DNA of 64,000 bases from Piper betle (GCA_033002965.1 JAURVB010014947.1:32506-96505), one strand, 5' to 3'; numbered from the stretch's first letter, positions 51,636 through 62,615 are shown. The notes: generated by a model from the letters alone, not told the origin. Translations and numbers: made by a program.

Positions 51636-54600
51636 ATGGAGAGGGAGGCTAAGCTCCGGCCGCCGCCCAGCTCTTCAAAGCGGGGCGGCGTAGATCTGCT
51701 TCGCCACGCCCAGGCCGTCCTCAAGTGCCACCGCCCTCTCCCACTGGTCTGTCGCAGTTCCATCCCCTTCTCGTTTCAATTCCTCTTTTGTTCTTGCGTT
51801 TGTGGATTTAGGGTTTTGAGTTTGCCTTTGATTGGTTTTCGTTGTTCGTTGTTGATATGCTTGGTGCAGGTGCTTTCCATTCTCTTGATCCGCGGGTAAG
51901 GCGACTGGTTGCCGAAAAATTGCAATCTCAAAGTGTGGTTGATTGCACCGCTGCTCATGAGCGTGAGATGGGGAATATTGGGGATAAAGCGGTTATTGGA
52001 TTTGATCAGACTGCCGAATCCGAGCAAATAGATTTTTCACTTACAACACCCAACACTGTGGGGACCGTAACCGAGAGTGTTGTCTCCCAAAATGTTGGCG
52101 TCAATCTTAGAAATCGGATTGCTTCGGAGACTTGCAGTCAATCTGAATTTGATACCAAATCTGTGCTATCATATCAGTTCAGCTCGATCAGTGGAGATAA
52201 AAGATCCACGCTTTACTCTGCTGATAATGGGCGGACTGGATCGTCCAGCATGCTCGATAACGGTATGGGAAATCATAAGCTCTTTGTGGCTGCTTTTGAA
52301 TGAAATTTTGTTTTCATTTTTTGTTCTTAGAGTATTTGATAATTGAGTAATGTCGTCATTGTGAAGTTGGATGTGACTCTATTTATAGTCATTTTCTAGT
52401 TTCTTGGTTCTATTTGTGTCTGATGGATTTTTTCCCCCTCATATTGGTAGAGAGCTGCGGTATGCAGGGTGGTCAATTAGATTCTGCAAATGTGAAAAAA
52501 TTGGATCTTTGCGTTCAAGAAAACTTTCAGAGCTCTGCGACATGTAATGTGGGCAGTTTGCCGGACAATATCCACCAATTCATGCTTAATCCTGTCGCTC
52601 AAACTTCTCTCTCGGGTTTATCTTTTACCACTACTACCTCTCTGCATTCAGTGCTTGCACCATTGCTAAATTCGACCACTCACAGCACAAGATCTGATGT
52701 TGGAGTGGAAACTATTGATGAATTCAAACTACAACTTCAACCACTAACCCAGGGCGATTCATTCATGCAATATGGTCCTCCTTATTCAGGCTCTGTTGGT
52801 GTTTCTCAACCGACGGCTGTGTCAACTCAAATGTCAGGTTCTGCTCCACAAATCTCTGTAGGAAGTGAAGACCAAAGCCTATTAAATCGACAAGATAATA
52901 AAATAAAGAATCAGGATGGTCTAAAAGCTGTGCATTTCAGTGATGAACCTATCAAAGGGGAAAGATTTCATTCAGCCAAACCATGTGAGACTATACAAGC
53001 TTCTAGTTTGGCACAGAAGATTATACCCTCTAAAAACGTGAAGGATCTATCTCATGTAATCAAAAGTGAGAAGGACACCAGTTGTAAGAGTAGATCTGGT
53101 TCTCAGAAGAAAAGCTACAATTCGGATTTTTTCGTTAAAGTCAATGGCAAGCTCTATCAGAAGCTCGGAAAGATAGGGAGTGGCGGAAGTAGTGAGGTGT
53201 ATAAGGTCATTTCTTCTAATTGTTCGATCTACGCCCTGAAAATGATTAAGCTCAAGGGTCGTGATTATTCTACAGCATATGGGTTCTGTCAGGAGATCAA
53301 ATACTTGAACAAGCTAAAAGGAAACAACAATATTATACAACTCATTGATTATGAGGTTTGTATGTGCTATGCCGACTAGTCTTGTCCTACGTTGTGTGTT
53401 GCATTTTTGCCTTAGTTTATGGATTCTTGAGTTTTATTCCTCTAATTTTTCTGTGACTAGTTTCTTATATTTGTGAGCCTGTTTTGGCTGATATTTACTG
53501 ATATGCGGATGAAGTAGATAATAATATTATTGCAGGCTATACTTTTTGTGTTGAGAGATGGAATTGTATATAGGGTTAGCTCTTGCTTATAGTCATCTTC
53601 CTAGGTTGTTTACTCTAGCTTGATTTTGTTGAGTGCAACCCTAGATTTCAATTTTAAATAATAAAGCATGTTGAATTGACTGTATGAAATGATTTCATCA
53701 AAGAGAAATGCAACAATGTTTATACTTATGTTATGATAGATCATTGGCTTGGGTAATAAGATAACACAATCCATGACATTGATTTTGGACCTCATGTCCA
53801 GGTAACTAATAGAACATTGCTGGAACACTTGAGCAATGACTCAATGACAACAAGGAATGGAAATATCAAAGATGAGGGACACATCTATATGGTCCTTGAG
53901 TACGGAGAGATTGATTTAGCGCATATGCTCTCTCAGAAATGGAAAGAGATGAACAACTCTTCCCAAAAGATAGACGAGAATTGGCTACGCTTCTATTGGC
54001 AGGTATTTGCATTTTGTATCATTAATTATTTGGCAAATTTGTACTATATGATTCAATATTTTCAATATCATACTATCTTTGTTCAGATATATTTTGTCCG
54101 GTCCCTTTACTTAGTGGAAAAGTTTGATTTGTGTGCTAGAATAGGTATGTAAGTAGCGGTTGAAAATTTTGTATATCGTGTGATTTATGGGTCTTATAAC
54201 TTGTTCCTCTTTGTCACTTACTCAACAAGGTAAATAACATTTTTTCAATTTTTAACAAAATGTATATAAAAAGAGAGGTTTGAGCACAAATGGTGTGACA
54301 AACATGCAATCGAGATTCGTAGCACATTGTAGGAAATGAACAGGGAGCTTGCTCAAGTTTTAAAATAAATTCATTCCTCTCTTTTTGTTAAAAGATTTTT
54401 GCTATGTTATTCTTTCTGTTATGTTTTTTTGGGTAGCACTTAATGACTGCTAAATATGTGGACATACATTTTTTCAGCAAATACTCTTAGCAGTTAACAC
54501 CATCCACGAGGAGCGCATTGTACATTCCGACTTGAAACCTGCAAATTTTCTTCTTGTGAAAGGTTCGCTGAAATTGATTGATTTCGGCATTGCCAAAGCC

Positions 54601-55104
54601 ATCATGAGTGACACAACAAATATCCAGCGAGATGCTCAGGTTTTTTCTTCTGTCTTGATTTTGCTCCGAACTTAGAGGAACTTGAAATTTCAAGGGCCAT
54701 CATTTCATGCTTTGCGTCTTTTGCTTTCAGATGGGTACACTGAATTACATGTCTCCAGAGGCATACATGTGGAATGAGGAAGACGCCGGCGGAAGCACTA
54801 TAAAATGTGGGCGACCATCTGATATATGGTCTCTAGGCTGTATTCTGTACCAGATGGTTTACGGACGTACCCCATTTTCAGAGTACAAGAATTTCTGGGC
54901 CAAATTCAAAGCTATTACTGACCGAAATCATCAGATCAAGTATGGACCTGTATCAAACCCTTGGCTTCTTGATCTCATGAAGAAGTGCCTTGCCTGGGAT
55001 CGAGGATCAGCGGTAGGAGAATACCTCACCTGTTGAAACACACCATTTCTGGTGCTCCAGCCCCTCTTCAGTTGTCACCTTCAGAAGGTGTGAGCATTCG
55101 TTAG
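51636..55104 (+). CDS. MPS1: MPS1/TTK-type dual-specificity protein kinase, six exons
   Basis: Spindle-assembly-checkpoint kinase that acts at kinetochores by phosphorylating checkpoint proteins. Exons: 51636-51750, 51870-52262, 52451-53355, 53802-54002, 54478-54639, and 54731 onward, all GT-AG with matching phases. The first donor is the least certain (GT at 51747 is an alternative, but puts exon 2 out of frame). A long, poorly conserved serine-rich N-terminal half precedes the kinase domain: [14 protein letters not shown] (about 409-422), lysine in YALKMI (433), HSDLKPANF (Asp556), DFG (Asp573), [11 protein letters not shown] (593 on; the usual V is M) and DIWSLGCI. The frame ends at 55036 right after CLAWDRG. 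The expected [12 protein letters not shown] end is in another frame and runs to a stop at 55102-55104, so a one- or two-base length change near 55005-55020 is likely. About 693 residues as read. Confidence 0.9.
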
Positions 55105-55500
55105 TGTTGCTAGTGCAAATGGCTGAAGCTTACAGGGATGACACACAAGTTTCTAGCCTCTGTAATCAACTGCATGATATCATCGTAACTGTAGATGATG
55201 GAACTTGATGACCAGCTTGTATTGAGCTCCATAAGTCATATGTTGTTGTCACAACAATAATATAGGAAAGTGCTCATTCGGCGCTTGTTTTTGGTGTTGT
55301 ATATTCAAATTCTCGAAATTGGCTAAAATTCCTACTTGGGAAAAGACCTGTAGGATGTCGCATTTTTCTTTGCGTATTCAGATGAAGTACATAACGTAAC
55401 TTGCATAGCTGTTATGCAGTAAACTTATGGATCCTGTGTTACACAAGATCATCATTTATAACATATATATAACCATACAGTTAACATTTCACTTCCCCGT
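55105..55500. other. 3' flank shared by MPS1 and the glycine-rich gene
   Basis: Convergent 3' ends: the MPS1 3' UTR from the left and the minus-strand glycine-rich gene from the right. No other feature recognised. Confidence 0.5.
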
Positions 55501-55613
55501 TCATCTTCCACTGGGTGGACCAGCTGTTCCGGCGTTCCTTGGGCCTTGACTACCTCCACCTCCGCCGTTATTCCCAGTGAAGCCAAAGGTCGAACCACCT
55601 CCATAGCCACCAC

Positions 55614-56097
55614 TATTGGAAATTGTACATAAATATATACATGAATCAGGAATTGTATCATATGTTATTATATAAGGTTGGCTAAATTAAATTGATCTAC
55701 TAAAGTTAAGGGTTATGAGCCATAAATTAAAATGTGGAATTCAATGAGAAAAGTGTGGAATTCAATGTGTAGATACCTTTTCATAATTTCTCTTTCGTAA
55801 TGGGTGGAATTGAATTTATGGAACTAAGGCTATAAATAAGGAGGTTATGGTCCCTGAATTCATATCTGGTTTTCGTTCTGGTATCCCATTGTCCAGAACT
55901 TTGGTTTAGAAAACTAGTCTTGGATTTGGAAGATCCATAACTGAGAATTCAGGTTTTGAAAACTCTTCCTGGATTCAGACTTTAGTTTCTTTATGGCTTC
56001 AGGTACGCTTCCGCTATTTTATTTTATTTATCTAGTTTAATTTCTCTTGATGATTTGATATGAAGTCGATCCAAGTTTATACAGTTTATTTCTAACA
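55614..56097 (+). repeat. 5' LTR of the young Copia element, 484 bp
   Basis: Begins TATTGGAAATTG, where the 3' LTR has TGTTGGAAATTG, so the canonical TG start is mutated to TA. Ends TTTCTAACA. Contains TATAAATAAGG (about 55831), a likely TATA box. Confidence 0.92.
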
Positions 56098-56098
56098 A

Positions 56099-56112
56099 GC
56101 GGCATCAGAGCC
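56099..56112 (+). other. Primer-binding site of the young Copia element
   Basis: GCGGCATCAGAGCC directly after the 5' LTR (one base gap), a near match to the complement of the initiator tRNA-Met 3' end (TGGTATCAGAGC), with two C-for-T type differences. Confidence 0.75.
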
Positions 56113-56396
56113 ACCTTCATATCAAATTATTGAGAATTAGGTTTTATTTTATGAATTATTGTGGGATTTAATCCCAAAATTAAGGTCCTCTTTTGGTAAC
56201 ATAACATGAGGAAAATAAAGTTACAAAAGGTTATAATTTTGGAAACTCCCACATAAAGATATTTTTTATAACTTTTTGGTTAAGTCATGATTAATATTTT
56301 AAAATTTATTAAGGACTGCAATATGCTGCCAAAGCAGCCTCTTTTGTGGGAATTAATTTATTTTTTAAATATTAAGACGGTTATGAATATTTAATT

Positions 56397-56790
56397 CATG
56401 TGGATATTAATCGGCCCAAAGGAAGGTTAATGTTTGACAGAATTATATATTCATATGTGGTAATAGATATGGGACAATTATCAAGTGTCCATGTGGATAA
56501 TAAATCGGCCCAAAGGAAGGTTTTTTATCTGACAGGATTTATTGTTCATATTTTACTACACTAAGACTCATTATTGTAATAAATATGGGATAATTATCAA
56601 GTTTCCATGTGGATAATAAATCGGCCCAAAGGAAGGTTTTTTATCTGACAGGATTTATTATCCATATTTGATTATGACATTAAAATAATAAATATGAGAT
56701 AATTATCAGGTTTCCATGTGAATAATAAATCGGCCCAAAGGAAGGTTTATTATTTGACAGGATTTATTATCTATATTTAATTATTGTACT
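56397..56790 (+). repeat. Four-copy leader repeat, each able to form a hairpin
   Basis: Four units spaced about 92-116 bases apart in the untranslated leader between primer site and gag. Each holds GGATAATAAATC-like and GATTTATTATCC-like inverted arms around a conserved GGCCCAAAGGAAGGTT loop. Copy positions: 56402-56452, 56495-56547, 56611-56663 (12 bp arms, perfect) and 56720-56772. Confidence 0.85.
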
Positions 56791-56896
56791 GAGAGTACCA
56801 TTTACAAATTGATATTTCTGTCCAAAGACTAAATATTGATGTTGTGCTAGGTATCTGTTAATGAGATTAAATATTGTTTAAATTATTAATCTTATT

Positions 56897-58984
56897 ATGG
56901 GCATGTTGTTTTTCTTTTCAGTTAATCAATCTGCTTCTATAATTTCTGCCAACATAAATTCAGTGCCAATGCTTAAAGATAACTTTAAGGATTGGAAAGA
57001 AAGTATAATGATTATTCTCGGCTGCATGGATCTTGACCTTGCATTAAGGACTGAGCAGCCTGCTTCTCTTACTGATAAAAGTTCCAATGAGGAAAAACGG
57101 GACATTGAGAAGTGGGACCGTTCAAATCGCATGAGTCTTATGATCATGAAGCGGGGAATTCCAGAGACCTTCAGGGGCGATGTGTCTGAAAAGGTTACTA
57201 CAGCCAGTGAGTTTCTTAAAGAAATTGAAAAGCGTTTTGTCAAAAATGATAAAGCTGAAACAAGTACGCTTTTGACGAACTTGATTTCAATGAAGTATAA
57301 AGGCAAAACAAGCATAAGGGAGTACATCTTAGAGATGTCTAACATTGCTTCAAAACTAAAAGCACTAAAGTTAGAGCTATCTGAAGATTTGCTCGTGCAT
57401 TTAGTTTTAATTTCTCTTCCTGCACAATTCAGTCAATTTAAGGTCAGTCACAACTGTCAAAGGGATAAATGGACTCTTAATGAGCTCATTTCTTATTGTG
57501 TGCAAGAAGAAGAAAGATTGAAGCAAGAACAAGTTGAGAGTGCTCACTTGGCTAGTACCTATAAGGATAAAAATAAGAAAAGAAAGAGGGCTAAGGATGC
57601 TGATAATGGGTCTCACATACAACAGAAAAAGAAAGAAAATCAGGTTTCTTGCTGTTTCTTTTGTGGTAAACCTGGACATATGAAGAAGGAATGCACTAAG
57701 TATCACGCCTGGCGTGTAAAGAAAGGTTCATTTCTTAATTTTGTTTGTTCTGAGGTTAATCTAGTGTCAGTACCAATACACACTTGGTGGCTAGATTCAG
57801 GTGCTACTACTCACATAAGTGTGTCAAAGCAGGGTTGCCTGAGTTACAGAAAGCCAAATGATGCTGAAAGATTCATCTATATGGGTGATGGCAAATCAGT
57901 TATAGTTGAAGCAATAGGGATTTTTAGATTATTATTAGAGACAGGATTTTATTTGGATTTGAAAGAGACATATATAGTACCGTCTTTTAGACGAAATTTG
58001 GTTTCTATTTCTCTATTGGACAAATCTGGTTACTCTTGTTCATTTAGAAATAATAAGTTTAGTCTTTTTCTAAATTCAAATATTGTGGGTACAGGTTCCT
58101 TGTCCTTTTATGATAATCTATATTTACTTGATACTATTGCATCTTTTAATGAAACCTTGCATGTGGAATTATGTGGTACGAAAAGAAGATTAACCAATGA
58201 GAATTCTGCTTTACTATGGCATAAGCGTTTAGGACACATTTCTAAACAAAGAATTGTACGACTTATGTCAGATGGAATTCTTGATTCTCTTAATTTTGCA
58301 GATTTTCAAATCTGTATTGGGTGCATTAAGGGAAAACAAACAAATATAAGGAGACTAGGTGCCAATAGATCTTCAAACGTCTTAGAACTAATACATACGG
58401 ACATTTGTGGGCCCTTCCCTACGGCTTCTTGGAATGGTCAACAATATTTTATTACGTTCATAGACGATTATTCTCGTTATGGTTACCTTTATCTCATTCA
58501 TGAGAAGTCTCAAGCATTGGACGTATTTAAGGCATATAAAGCTGAAGTTGAGAACCAACTTAACAAAACTATTAAGGCTATCAGATCTGATCGTGGTGGT
58601 GAATACTATGGCAGATATGATGGATCAGGTGTACAGCGTCCAGGACCATTTGCCAAATTTCTAGAAGAGTGTGGAATCGTCCCGCAATACACAATGCCAG
58701 GTACTCCTAGTATGAATGGTGTTGCTGAGAGACGAAACCGAACATTAAAAGACATGGTAAGAAGTATGATTGCTCATACTACTTTACCTGATTCACTCTG
58801 GGGTGAGGCACTAAAGACGGCAGTATATCTTCTTAATAGGGTACCAACAAAAGCAACAGTTAAGACCCCTTATGAATTATGGACCGGAAAAAGCCCAGTA
58901 TTATGCATTTACGCATTTGGGGTTGTCCAGCTGAAGCAAGGCCTTATAGGCCAAATGAAAGGAAACTGGACTCAAGAACTGTAA
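56897..58984 (+). CDS. Copia gag, protease and integrase, ends in a frameshift
   Basis: First 695 codons of the Copia polyprotein. Gag (copia-type) covers about residues 15-230. The nucleocapsid zinc knuckle [14 protein letters not shown] lies near 252-265. The protease active site is LDSGAT (near 300). The pre-integrase HHCC motif is WHKRLGHI with CIGCIKGK (near 440-475). Integrase core: HTDICGPF (Asp), [10 protein letters not shown] (Asp) and [10 protein letters not shown] (Glu). The conserved frame is lost near 58882-58886, in an A-run after ACCGG, one base short. The conserved sequence goes on in another frame at about 58887-59100 ([27 protein letters not shown]), and breaks again in a G-run at 59096-59102. 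The start Met may lie a few codons later than 56897. Confidence 0.9.
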   Translation: MGMLFFFSVNQSASIISANINSVPMLKDNFKDWKESIMIILGCMDLDLALRTEQPASLTDKSSNEEKRDIEKWDRSNRMSLMIMKRGIPETFRGDVSEKVTTASEFLKEIEKRFVKNDKAETSTLLTNLISMKYKGKTSIREYILEMSNIASKLKALKLELSEDLLVHLVLISLPAQFSQFKVSHNCQRDKWTLNELISYCVQEEERLKQEQVESAHLASTYKDKNKKRKRAKDADNGSHIQQKKKENQVSCCFFCGKPGHMKKECTKYHAWRVKKGSFLNFVCSEVNLVSVPIHTWWLDSGATTHISVSKQGCLSYRKPNDAERFIYMGDGKSVIVEAIGIFRLLLETGFYLDLKETYIVPSFRRNLVSISLLDKSGYSCSFRNNKFSLFLNSNIVGTGSLSFYDNLYLLDTIASFNETLHVELCGTKRRLTNENSALLWHKRLGHISKQRIVRLMSDGILDSLNFADFQICIGCIKGKQTNIRRLGANRSSNVLELIHTDICGPFPTASWNGQQYFITFIDDYSRYGYLYLIHEKSQALDVFKAYKAEVENQLNKTIKAIRSDRGGEYYGRYDGSGVQRPGPFAKFLEECGIVPQYTMPGTPSMNGVAERRNRTLKDMVRSMIAHTTLPDSLWGEALKTAVYLLNRVPTKATVKTPYELWTGKSPVLCIYAFGVVQLKQGLIGQMKGNWTQEL

Positions 58985-59294
58985 GCGGTTATTTTGTTGG
59001 GTACTCTGAACGGTCTAGAGGGTATAAATTTTATGATCCCACAATAAGGTCATTCTTTGAAACGAGAAATGCCCAGTTTTTTGAGGATGTTGGGTTTGGG
59101 GGGGAAATGAGGTTAGAGACTTTGTCTTTGAAGAAGAATTTGATTCTCTTCCCATAATTGTTTCTGACAATAATCAGAATCAGGATCATATTTCTGATGC
59201 AATTCAAGAAACAATACCAGAATTACAAGACTTTGTCGAGAATCTCCCCAATCAAGTTATACCTGAAGGACAAACTCAACAACCTCAAGAGCAA

Positions 59295-60980
59295 ATGCCA
59301 TTGAGGAGATCCACAAGAGAAAGGAGAAAAGCAATTTCAGATGATTATATTATCTTTCTCCAAGAACATGAGGATAACAATGAAATGGTTGATGATGATC
59401 CAATCAGTTTTCATCAGGTCATGAAGAGTTCTAATTCTCAAAAGTGGATTGATGCCATGAATGAAGAGATGAAGTCCATGAAAACTAATGACGTTTGGGA
59501 TCTTGTCTTATTGCCTGAAGGTGCGAAACCTATTGGTTGCAAATGGATATTTAAAACCAAGAGGGATTCGAAGGGTAATATAGAAAGATATAAGGCTCGT
59601 CTTGTTGCAAAGGGCTTTACTCAAAAGGAAGGCATTGATTATAATGAGACTTTTTCTCCAGTTTCATCGAAAGACTCATTCAGAATAATTATGGCATTAG
59701 TGGCACATTTTGATCTTGAGTTACATCAGATGGATGTAAAGACTGCGTTTCTAAATGGTGACATTGATGAAACAATTTATATGGTGCAACCAGAAAACTT
59801 TGTATTAGGAGATTCAAAGAAGATGGTTTGCAAATTAAAGAAATCCATCTATGGACTTAAGCAGGCTTCTCGTCAATGGTATCACAAATTTCATCAAGTG
59901 ATTCTCTCGTTTGGTTTTGAGATGAATGTGATTGATGATTGTATATACCATAAGTTTAGTGGGAGTAAGTACATTTTCCTGGTTTTATATGTTGATGATA
60001 TATTACTTGCCAGTAATAATATAGATTTTTTGCATGAAACCAAGAGCTTTTTATCAAAGAAATTTGAAATGAAAGATCTTGGAAATGCGTCTTTTGTATT
60101 AGGAATTCAAATACATCGGAATCGCGATCGATGTATACTTGGATTATCACAAAAGACATATATAGAAAATGTGCTTAAAAGATTTGGCATGCAAAATTGT
60201 AAACCAGGAGATACCCCTGTTTCTAAAGGAGACAAATTCAGTCTCAATCAATGCCCCAAAAATGATATAGAAGAAAAGGAAATGCAAAAGATTCCCTATG
60301 CTTCAGTAGTGGGAAGTCTTATGTATGCTCAAGTATGTACGCGTCCAGATATTGCGTATATTGTTGGAATGTTGGGCAGATATCTAAGTAATCCAGGATT
60401 GGATCACTGGATAGCAGCCAAAAGAGTCATGAGGTATCTTCAGAAAACAAAACATTACATGCTCACATATCGGAAATCAGATCAACTGGAGATCATTGGG
60501 TATTCTGATTCCGATTTTGCTGGATGTCAAGATAGTCGTCGATCCACTTCTGGCTATGTCTATCTACTAGCTGGCGGAGCTATTTCTTGGAAAAGTGCTA
60601 AGCAGACACTCATAGCTTCTTCCACTATGGCAGCTGAATTCATAGCTTGTTATGAGGCATCCAATCATGGAATATGGTTGCGGAATTTTGTCACAGGGCT
60701 GCGTATTGTTGATAATATTGAAAGACCACTTAAGATATTTTGTGACAATCAGTCTGCAGTATCATATTCAAATAACAACAGGAGCTCATCTAAATCAAAA
60801 CATATAGAGATCAAGTTTCTTGTTGTGAAAGAAAGAGTTCAGAGTGGTAAAGTATCAATAGAACATATTGGAACAAACTCCATGGTTGCGGATCCGCTTA
60901 CTAAAAGTTTACTACCCAAGGTCTTTCATGAGCATGTTGCTCATATGGGTATTGTATCATTTGATGATATGTTACTTTAG
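59295..60980 (+). CDS. Copia reverse transcriptase and RNase H
   Basis: 561 codons from the first Met; the open frame actually extends upstream to about 59103, where it continues the polyprotein after the second break (the G-run at 59096-59102). The RT domain runs from about residue 45 to 290, with GCKWIFKTKRDSKGNIERYK, QMDVKTAFLNGDIDETIY, KSIYGLKQASRQWY and the catalytic YVDDILLASN. RNase H covers about 400-530, with SDSDFAGCQDSRRSTSGYVY, LIASSTMAAEF and CDNQSAVSYS. The C-terminus reads ADPLTKSLLPKVFHEHVAHM. No internal stop. Confidence 0.94.
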   Translation: MPLRRSTRERRKAISDDYIIFLQEHEDNNEMVDDDPISFHQVMKSSNSQKWIDAMNEEMKSMKTNDVWDLVLLPEGAKPIGCKWIFKTKRDSKGNIERYKARLVAKGFTQKEGIDYNETFSPVSSKDSFRIIMALVAHFDLELHQMDVKTAFLNGDIDETIYMVQPENFVLGDSKKMVCKLKKSIYGLKQASRQWYHKFHQVILSFGFEMNVIDDCIYHKFSGSKYIFLVLYVDDILLASNNIDFLHETKSFLSKKFEMKDLGNASFVLGIQIHRNRDRCILGLSQKTYIENVLKRFGMQNCKPGDTPVSKGDKFSLNQCPKNDIEEKEMQKIPYASVVGSLMYAQVCTRPDIAYIVGMLGRYLSNPGLDHWIAAKRVMRYLQKTKHYMLTYRKSDQLEIIGYSDSDFAGCQDSRRSTSGYVYLLAGGAISWKSAKQTLIASSTMAAEFIACYEASNHGIWLRNFVTGLRIVDNIERPLKIFCDNQSAVSYSNNNRSSSKSKHIEIKFLVVKERVQSGKVSIEHIGTNSMVADPLTKSLLPKVFHEHVAHMGIVSFDDMLL

Positions 60981-61306
60981 TGGGAGTTTGTATTGAACTG
61001 CAGTATTTTGGTTTAAGGTTCACTCTGTTTTGGTATTTTGGTGATCTCATAAGGTTGGACCAGTTGAAAATAGGCATGTTCAGATCAAATTACATGTAAT
61101 TTTCATGCTACACATCCATACTTGATCTATGTCATTTGATTATGTTGGTGTATGTGACCATGGAAGGTTTAGTTACGCTCAATGTGACGAAAATCGCCTT
61201 GATCCTATATTGACATTGATTAATGGACGAGATTGTTATTTTGGTATAATGACATATGTTTGGAGCTCATAAAGTTATACAATTATTTTGTGTATATATT
61301 AAGTCC

Positions 61307-61317
61307 AAGTGGGAGAT
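61307..61317 (+). other. Polypurine tract of the young Copia element
   Basis: AAGTGGGAGAT directly before the 3' LTR start TGTTGG at 61318. The same motif precedes the LTR of the old copy at 50602-50612. Confidence 0.8.
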
Positions 61318-62172
61318 TGTTGGAAATTGGACATAAATATATACATGAATCAGGAATTGTATCATATGTTATTATATAAGGTTGGCTAAATTAAATTGAT
61401 CTACTAAAGTTAAGGGTTATGAGCCATAAATTAAAAGTGTGGAATTCAATGAGAAAAGTGTGGAATTCAATGTGTAGATACCTTTTCATAATTTCTCTTT
61501 CGTAATGGGTGGAATTGAATTTATAGAACTAAGGCTATAAATAAGGAGGTTATGGTCCCTGAATTCATATCTGGTTTTCGTTCTGGTATCCCATTGTCCA
61601 GAACTTTGGTTTAGAAAACTAGTCTTGGATTTGGAAGATCCATAACTGAGAATTCAGGTTTTGAAAACTCTTCCTAGATTCAGACTTTAGTTTCTTTATG
61701 GCTTCAGGTACGCTTCCGCTATTTTATTTTATTTATCTAGTTTAATTTCTCTTGATGATTTGATATGAAGTCGATCCAATTTAAGGGTTATGAGCCATAA
61801 ATTAAAGTGTGGAATTCAATGAGAAAAGTGTGAAGTTCAATGTGTAAATACCTTTTCATAATTTCTCTTTCGTAATGGGTGGAATTGAATTTATAGAACT
61901 AAGGCTATAAATAAGGAGGTTATGATCCCTGAATTTATATCTGGTTTTCGTTCTGGTATTTTATTTTCCAGAACTATGTTTTAGAAAACTAGTCTTGAAT
62001 TTGGAAGATCCATAACTGAGAATTCAGGTTTTAAAAACTCTTCCTGGATTCAGACTTTAGTTTCTTTATGGTTTCAGGTACGCTTCCGCTATTTTATTTT
62101 ATTTATCTAGTTTAATTTCTCTTGATGATTTGATATGAAGTCGATCCAAATTTATAGAGTTTATTTCTAACA
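61318..62172 (+). repeat. 3' LTR with a 371 bp internal tandem duplication, 855 bp
   Basis: Starts TGTTGGAAATTGG and ends TTTCTAACA. The segment 61411-61781 is repeated as 61782-62152, which exactly explains the 371 bp excess over the 484 bp 5' LTR. The first unit is nearly identical to the 5' LTR; the second differs at noticeably more positions. Confidence 0.92.
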
Positions 62173-62484
62173 ACTACCTCTGCCAAAACCGAATCCAAAT
62201 CACCCTCCCCGTTCTCCACCTCCTGATCCAGAGCCCCATCCGAACTGAAACCCAGGGGTTCCGTCGAGTGCATTGCTGCTTCCTGACCCAAATTCATAGG
62301 CTCCTTGTCCGGGCGCCGAAGAGTAGCTCCCCCCGTAACCCCAGCCGCCAGCAGGAACTGATCCAAGTGCCCAATGGAAGCTCCTCCTTTCGTTCCCGCT
62401 CGACCCACCCCTTCTGTTACTGCTACTCTCCATATCAGCCGTCTCTTGGAGCAACCCAAGGTGATGGGAGGAAGAAAGGTCGTA

Positions 62485-62615
62485 TTTTGTGTACGGACTA
62501 CAAAGATACGGTTTTCACGAGTGAGTTCCACAGATAAACAAAACTTTTCATGAGTGACTGTATTTGAGACAAATTAACCTCTACAAACCGTATCTTTGTA
62601 GTCCGTACACAAAAT
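62485..62615. repeat. Perfect 31 bp inverted repeat with 69 bp loop
   Basis: Arms 62485-62515 and 62585-62615 are exact reverse complements (core TACGGACTACAAAGATACGG against its complement). The loop also has two similar words, TTTTCACGAGTGAG and TTTTCATGAGTGAC. It lies about 50-180 bases upstream of the glycine-rich start on the minus strand, so it could be in its promoter or leader. Confidence 0.9.

Larger units (their letters stand above)
55614..62172 (+). mobile_element. Ty1/Copia retrotransposon, 6.56 kb, fairly young
   Basis: Complete structure: 5' LTR, primer site, repeated leader, gag-protease-integrase-RT-RNase H, purine tract and 3' LTR. The 5' LTR and the first part of the 3' LTR differ at only a handful of sites, implying recent insertion. 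Target duplication ACCAC (55609-55613) against ACTAC (62173-62177), one C/T difference. It lies inside the coding part of a minus-strand glycine-rich gene. Domain order (integrase before RT) makes it Copia, and the TNT1-94-like protein style is clear. Two single-base breaks in the coding region mean it is probably not active as read, unless they are sequencing errors. Confidence 0.95.
55501..62433 (-). pseudogene. Glycine-rich protein gene broken by a Copia insertion
   Basis: Two pieces of one minus-strand reading frame flank the Copia element. The right piece (62433-62173, 87 codons) starts MESSSNRRGGSSGN and continues FHWALGSVPAGGWGYGGSYS, with glycine-, serine- and phenylalanine-rich repeats (FQFGWGSGSGGG). 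The left piece (55608-55501, 36 codons with stop) continues GYGGGSTFGFTGNNGGGGG and ends AGPPSGR. With the element and one target copy (55609-55613) removed, the pieces join in frame to 122 residues. A TGA at 62200-62202 (codon 78) is a second lesion. I know glycine-rich proteins of this style in cell walls and RNA binding but see no RNA-recognition motif or signal peptide, so the function is unknown. An upstream exon cannot be ruled out. Confidence 0.75.
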
